From NCBI GenBank assembly GCA_964588305.1, contig CAZPOP010000034.1:1-25859 (forward strand): 25,859 nt of DNA. The letters run 5' to 3'. Of this stretch, positions 21,878 through 25,859 are shown piece by piece (position 1 is the first letter of the stretch; every line of letters starts with the position of its first letter). A program made the translations under genes and the position numbers. The DNA comes from SM1-73 sp964588305 (GTDB lineage: Bacteria > Zixibacteria > MSB-5A5 > SM1-73). A model generated the notes under the pieces. The model made no database searches. It was not told the DNA's origin and saw nothing but the letters and a program-made list of their open reading frames with translations.

Positions 21878-23029
21878 TCAGAAGCCGAAGCAATAAATGG
21901 TCCCGTCTTCGGAGGCGACGTAGACTTTTCCATCGTAATAGGCCGGCGATGAGGAGATCATTCGCTCGGTCTGATATTTCCACAGCAGCTCGCCTGAGAA
22001 TCTATTCAGCACGTAGAAGTTCCCGTCATAGGAACCGAAGAAAAGCTTGTCGCCAACAGCTATGGGGGACGAGCGAACTATGCTGCCGGTCTCGAATTTC
22101 CACCGAAGCTTGCCGGTGGTCACATCCACCGCATACATAGAATAGTCATTCGATCCAATATAGACCAGACTCTCTGTGACCGCGGGGGAGGAATATATGT
22201 CCGCATCCGTCTCGAATTTCCAGACAAGTGAACCGTCGTCGGCTTTCAACGCATAAAGACAGCCGTCCACACAGCCGAAGAAAACCTTATCATCTCTTAT
22301 TGCCGGCGAGGAATATATGCTCCCGTCAGCTTTGAATTTCCACACCAGCTCGCCATTGTCTTGATCTAAGGCATACAAATGATCGTCTCCTGACCCAAAA
22401 TAGACCCTCTCCCCGCCTGTGGTGAGTCCAGTCGAACCATCACAGGCAGGAGTCGAAAGAATCGCGTCTTCGGTTTTGAATTCCCATATTTTTTCTCCGC
22501 TGAATCGATTGAAAGCCGACAATACACCGAAGCTTGAACCGATAAGAATCTTCTCTTCGCATATTTGGGGCGACGAATAAATGTCTCCCAGCTTCATTTT
22601 CCATAAGAAATCACCGGTCAAAAGATTGAAGGCAAAGAAGGTTTCGTCCCCCTTATCTTGAGCAAAATAAAGAAGACTGTCCGCCACACAGGCAGAGGAG
22701 GAGATGGAGGTGGAAACCTTGCGGCTTGCTAAACGCTTTCCGGAGAGTGCATCCACGAAAAGCATCCTTCTATGCAAAGACCCTACGAATACGATTCCGC
22801 CGCTGATCACAGGAGAGGATTTCAAGGGTCTTGCGGTCTCGTGGCTCCATATAAGTCGTTTAGGCGTAGCCGTCGGCTGAGATACATGACCCGTATTCTT
22901 CCTGTTCCCCCTGAAGCTGTCCCAGGCGCTGGAGTTAGGCAATTGGGTGTGATTGAGCATGAGCTTATGCGCGCAAGATGCCGACAGGAGCAGAAGAGAT
23001 GTGAAGAAAAAAGTGAGAGTTTTTCGCAC
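21878..23029 (-). CDS. PQQ-like beta-propeller lipoprotein
   Basis: The 383-residue product starts at the GTG at 23029, with GGAG 5 nt upstream; a start at 23080 would put 17 extra residues before the signal peptide. VRKTLTFFFTSLLLLSASC is a lipoprotein signal, and Cys19 is the lipidated residue. The rest is seven or eight PQQ-type blades with the recurrent SSPA....KVYFGS and GxLLWKF units; BamB is a related propeller lipoprotein. Blades bind no obvious cofactor residue set, so a scaffold role is more likely than a dehydrogenase role. One blade is longer by about eight residues (CDGSTGLTTGGE between STPA and RVYFG), and that stretch coincides with a palindromic repeat at 22411-22451. It lies about 140 nt after the large surface protein gene, which also contains a barrel, so the two may work together at the outer membrane. 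Confidence 0.85.
   Translation of the reverse strand: MRKTLTFFFTSLLLLSASCAHKLMLNHTQLPNSSAWDSFRGNRKNTGHVSQPTATPKRLIWSHETARPLKSSPVISGGIVFVGSLHRRMLFVDALSGKRLASRKVSTSISSSACVADSLLYFAQDKGDETFFAFNLLTGDFLWKMKLGDIYSSPQICEEKILIGSSFGVLSAFNRFSGEKIWEFKTEDAILSTPACDGSTGLTTGGERVYFGSGDDHLYALDQDNGELVWKFKADGSIYSSPAIRDDKVFFGCVDGCLYALKADDGSLVWKFETDADIYSSPAVTESLVYIGSNDYSMYAVDVTTGKLRWKFETGSIVRSSPIAVGDKLFFGSYDGNFYVLNRFSGELLWKYQTERMISSSPAYYDGKVYVASEDGTIYCFGF
22411..22451. repeat. Palindromic element read in frame inside the propeller gene
   Basis: CCCCGCCTGTGGTG (22411-22424) pairs with CATCACAGGCAGGA (22438-22451), three mismatches, two of them G-U-compatible. The arms and the centre (GAGTCCAGTCG) resemble the palindrome at 8608-8655 (GAGCCGTCCGG in its centre on the same reading). 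It encodes ACDGSTGLTTGG without breaking the frame. Confidence 0.65.
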
Positions 23030-23034
23030 GATAT

Positions 23035-23038
23035 CTCC
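23035..23038 (-). promoter_or_regulatory. Ribosome binding site supporting the GTG start at 23029
   Basis: GGAG on the minus strand, 5 nt before GTG 23029, in front of the lipoprotein signal. No comparable site fits the longer start at 23080. Confidence 0.55.
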
Positions 23039-23171
23039 AAAGATTAGTGTTAATCTGCCCGCGGGATATTGAACCTGCAAGCTCGACCACCCAAAAGGGC
23101 TCCTTTTTCTACTATCCGCGCAGATCCACCAGGATAGGGAAAGATCGGGGATAAGGTCAGCTCATCTGCCA

Positions 23172-25859
23172 TCAGAAGCTCCACCCAAAGAAGAAGTCGA
23201 AATCAGTGCCTTTGGAGACCCTTTCGAAGTCGGTCGTTTTGCTGATGTCGAACCTCAAAACGATAACCCACCCCAGACTGACCCGGGCTCCGATCCCGAA
23301 ACTTCCGGAGAGCCTTCCGAAATCATCCTCCCAGGCATTCCCGGCATCGAAAAACAAGGCTCCCCGGATGCCTTGAAAGGAAAGCTTGCCAATGGGAAAG
23401 CCGATGGAGAGAAGATTTATGAGAGGGAACCTCAACTCGTTGCTTAACAGAATCAGGTGTCGACCGTAGAATGCCCTTCGGTCGTAGCCGCGCAGAGACC
23501 AACTTCCACCCATGTATAATCTTTGAGGCTCTTTCCCGCTGGAGGAGAAACCCCAAGCACGTATGGCAAAACAACTGTTTCTTCTCAGCCGGAGATATTT
23601 CCTCAGATCACAAAGAAAAACCCGATTGTACACCTCGGATCTGCCCAGGTCCATGGTCAGTCCCAGGGTCAGGTTAAACCTGGTGCCGTCGATGGGACCT
23701 ACGAAGTCCCAGATGCTGGTATCGAAGATCAGGGAGAGGTAATTGGTGGAAAGGAAGGCTTTCCTTTTTCTGGTGGGGCTGTATTCCCGGTCAGATTCCC
23801 TCAGAAAAAAGCTGGCTTCGACCCTTCTGAATTTGGATAAGGGATAGCTGGCAAAAGCCAGACCCCCGTATTGTCTCTCATCATAGAAACCGTAATACTC
23901 TTCGTAATACTCATCCTTCAGATGGAAAAACCCCAGTCCGTAGTTAATACGATGGGTTTTGTTCAAATAGGTCAACCCGAAGTTGATGCTGGAGAGAAAG
24001 TCCTCCTTTGTGCGGGCGGAGTTGCCCACCAGAAAGAAGCATTGATGGTTGCCCAACATGTCGGTAAGAGCCATCTGGAATCCACCTACCGTTCCGTATA
24101 CCGCATCGTATGAGATCACGGACTGGGCGATGTCGAAAGAAAACTGCCTTCTGTATTTTGCCACTCCCTTCCGCTGAACTCCCTCGATTTTTTCGGCCTG
24201 CCACAACCTCCCGGGGTTGGAGGCGATCAAATCTGCATCAGAACGAAAATCTATGATTTTGCCCAAAGAGTCTTCAAGCCCCATTTTGTAAATCTGAAAA
24301 CCGTGTCCTTGGTAAGCAGAGAAATAAAGGGTCTTCCCATCAGACGAGAAGCAAGGATCGAATGCGCCGGTGACCAAGTTGGTAAGCTGTACGGCTTGCG
24401 AAAAACCTCCCCCGCTTGAAAAATCCTTTGACGAATCTGATGCCAGAAAATAAAGGTTGTAAGCCCCGTCTCGATCCGATGAAAAAACCAGACCTTTGCC
24501 GTCGGGAGACCAATCGCAGGATAAATCTTGATGGGGTCCGAAACTTAAGGGCTGAATTTCATTTTCAGCAACGTCCAAAACGAAGAGGTTTAAGAAGCCG
24601 TCTTTTCCGAAGGCTCCCCGATCCGAGCTGAAGGCGATGTATCTTCCGTCTGGCGACCATTTTGGATCTTTCTCCTCGTACAGGTCCCAGGTTAATCTTT
24701 CCAGAAGCCCGTTTTCAAAATGGTAAGAATACAGATCCGAATATCCTTTCTTGGTGACTCCCACAAAAACCACCCTATCCCCTTGGGGAGACCAGGTGGG
24801 CGAGGAAAGACCGGTCAGAGACGCGAAACCATTTTTGCTTTGTACCTTTCTGGATTCAACATCATAGGTGTACAGGACGTCATTTTCGTTGCTTTTGGAG
24901 ACGAAGGCCATTTTTCCCTGCCGGCTGACGTCTATCTTGCTTTTCATCAGGTGGAGGGACTCGAATTTCGGGGACCTCTCTCCTTTAACCAGGGTAATCA
25001 GCTTCTTTTTCTCCCCCTTGGGCGGCATTAGACAGATGGTGGAATAGCCCAATTTGTTGGACTTGAACATCACCCACTCCTTATCCTCCAGGGATAGAGG
25101 CTCCGGCATTACGTTTATTCCACCAAAGGTAAGCTGAGTGGATACTCGATCAGGGAGGTCGTTCTCTTTTATTCGCGGGAAATACTTCTTTTTAAGAGAG
25201 TACTCCCATTCTGCCCAGACCTCCCTTAGGTTTTTCTGAAAGGTGATCCGGAAGACTTCCCTGAAGCTGTTTCCCTTCCAGTAATTCTCGAAGATCATCC
25301 CGACCTTGTCGTCTCCATACTCTGTTTCCAGAAAGTTTAGGAACGATTCTCCTATCTTATACATCAGATAGCTGCCGTAAACCCTGGAGATGTCTTCAAG
25401 CCTGATGAATCTTCCCGAAATCAAAAGATCCCTCATGATCATGTCCGCCTCGCTGTCCCACTCTCCGGACCAGTGTTCAGCCAGACCTTCCTCGAACCAC
25501 AATGGCAAACCTGTGAAGTTATATTTTCGGTGGGACCTCATCACGTAGGGGAGCTTTCGCATAACGAAGGCGTGCACCAGCTCGTGCCTGATCACCCGCC
25601 GGAACCTGAAATAGGAGCCATCGAAAGGTATCACCATTCTTCCTTTGTAAAACTCGGTGAAGCCGGCAACGTTCTCCGGCAGGAGGGTGGGAATGACGTT
25701 GGTCTGTTCGAAATAGTTGGGGCAGCTATAGATGACTAAAGGGAGTTTCCTTCTGATGTGATGATTGAATTTATTTTCCAAAGACTCATAACTTTCCTCC
25801 GCATAATGAGCCGCAATCTCCGCAACCTCCTTTTCCTCGGGATAAAAATAAACGTTGAA
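23172..25859 (-). CDS. Surface protein: gluzincin-type peptidase + TolB-like propeller + BamA-like barrel (N-terminus beyond right edge)
   Basis: The frame is open from the right edge to a TGA at 23172, so 895 C-terminal residues are visible and the start is outside the window (it reads FNVYFYPEEKEVAEIAAHYA at the edge; a TTG at 25781 is internal). Residues of about 60-200 (counted from the edge) hold HELVH at 92-96 and WFEEGLAE at 121-128, a gluzincin (peptidase MA-like) zinc site. Four or more PD40/TolB-type blades follow at about 345-525 (SPTWSPQGDRV, DPKWSPDGRYIAF, CDWSPDGKGLVF, CFSSDGKTLYFS). From about 575 the chain is rich in alternating aromatic strands, including GGSWSLRGYDRRAFYGRHL and GALFFDAGNAWED, typical of Omp85/BamA-type barrels, and ends in FFFGWSF with a terminal Phe. 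It should sit in the outer membrane with the peptidase on one face. The lipoprotein gene follows 142 nt later. Confidence 0.88.
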   Translation of the reverse strand, partial: FNVYFYPEEKEVAEIAAHYAEESYESLENKFNHHIRRKLPLVIYSCPNYFEQTNVIPTLLPENVAGFTEFYKGRMVIPFDGSYFRFRRVIRHELVHAFVMRKLPYVMRSHRKYNFTGLPLWFEEGLAEHWSGEWDSEADMIMRDLLISGRFIRLEDISRVYGSYLMYKIGESFLNFLETEYGDDKVGMIFENYWKGNSFREVFRITFQKNLREVWAEWEYSLKKKYFPRIKENDLPDRVSTQLTFGGINVMPEPLSLEDKEWVMFKSNKLGYSTICLMPPKGEKKKLITLVKGERSPKFESLHLMKSKIDVSRQGKMAFVSKSNENDVLYTYDVESRKVQSKNGFASLTGLSSPTWSPQGDRVVFVGVTKKGYSDLYSYHFENGLLERLTWDLYEEKDPKWSPDGRYIAFSSDRGAFGKDGFLNLFVLDVAENEIQPLSFGPHQDLSCDWSPDGKGLVFSSDRDGAYNLYFLASDSSKDFSSGGGFSQAVQLTNLVTGAFDPCFSSDGKTLYFSAYQGHGFQIYKMGLEDSLGKIIDFRSDADLIASNPGRLWQAEKIEGVQRKGVAKYRRQFSFDIAQSVISYDAVYGTVGGFQMALTDMLGNHQCFFLVGNSARTKEDFLSSINFGLTYLNKTHRINYGLGFFHLKDEYYEEYYGFYDERQYGGLAFASYPLSKFRRVEASFFLRESDREYSPTRKRKAFLSTNYLSLIFDTSIWDFVGPIDGTRFNLTLGLTMDLGRSEVYNRVFLCDLRKYLRLRRNSCFAIRAWGFSSSGKEPQRLYMGGSWSLRGYDRRAFYGRHLILLSNELRFPLINLLSIGFPIGKLSFQGIRGALFFDAGNAWEDDFGRLSGSFGIGARVSLGWVIVLRFDISKTTDFERVSKGTDFDFFFGWSF

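Overview
The window looks like chromosome from an uncultured Gram-negative bacterium. Outer-membrane proteins, a lipoprotein and a BamA-type barrel indicate a double membrane. Large surface proteins with TolB-like propellers, a secreted protein of the family labelled 'asparagine synthetase B', and many short GC-rich palindromes between genes would suit an FCB-group or related candidate phylum (Zixibacteria-like). That placement is an impression from gene content; there is no rRNA here. TGA serves as a normal stop (for example in priA), so the code is standard. Where promoters can be seen they are close to TTGACA-N16/17-TATAAT.

Layout, left to right. (1) 1-8084, all on the minus strand: a signalling and type IV pilus/type II secretion-like operon. 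In order of transcription it encodes a REC-GAF-PAS protein without a kinase, a frameshifted receiver, a REC-PAS-PAS-histidine kinase with a degenerate GGDEF tail, a single-domain receiver, a PilC/GspF platform protein, a major-pilin-like prepilin, a PilX-like protein with a bactofilin-like repeat region, and two minor prepilins, the last running off the left edge. (2) 8103-8770: a decayed region with the C-terminal half of another receiver, an 18-bp perfect palindrome, and tRNA-Asn(GUU). (3) 8853-11094: a DRG/Obg-like TGS GTPase and two tandem ferritin-like diiron proteins behind a good promoter. (4) 11366-15771: purM, an HD-domain hydrolase and priA, probably one transcript starting at a promoter near 15822-15850. 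(5) 16129-19324, plus strand: the secreted 'asparagine synthetase B'-labelled protein behind a promoter-overlapping inverted repeat, a repeat-rich gap, a TIGR04076 protein, an outer-membrane barrel gene interrupted by one in-frame TGA, and an IS1-like transposase remnant. (6) 19321-21653, minus strand: a DUF5678/retropepsin-like protease pair behind a consensus promoter, a 12-bp inverted repeat pair about 0.3 kb apart, and a DUF3467/unknown/RelE-like toxin cassette with its own promoter and terminator. (7) 21878-25859, minus strand: a PQQ-propeller lipoprotein that seems to carry an in-frame palindromic element, and the C-terminal 895 residues of a large surface protein combining a gluzincin-type peptidase, a TolB-like propeller and an outer-membrane barrel.

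The most unusual points are the dispersed palindrome family, including the copy read through inside a coding region; the decay of receiver modules around an otherwise intact pilus/sensor operon; the single TGA in an otherwise open barrel gene; the peptidase-propeller-barrel fusion; and the two small defence- or stress-like cassettes.
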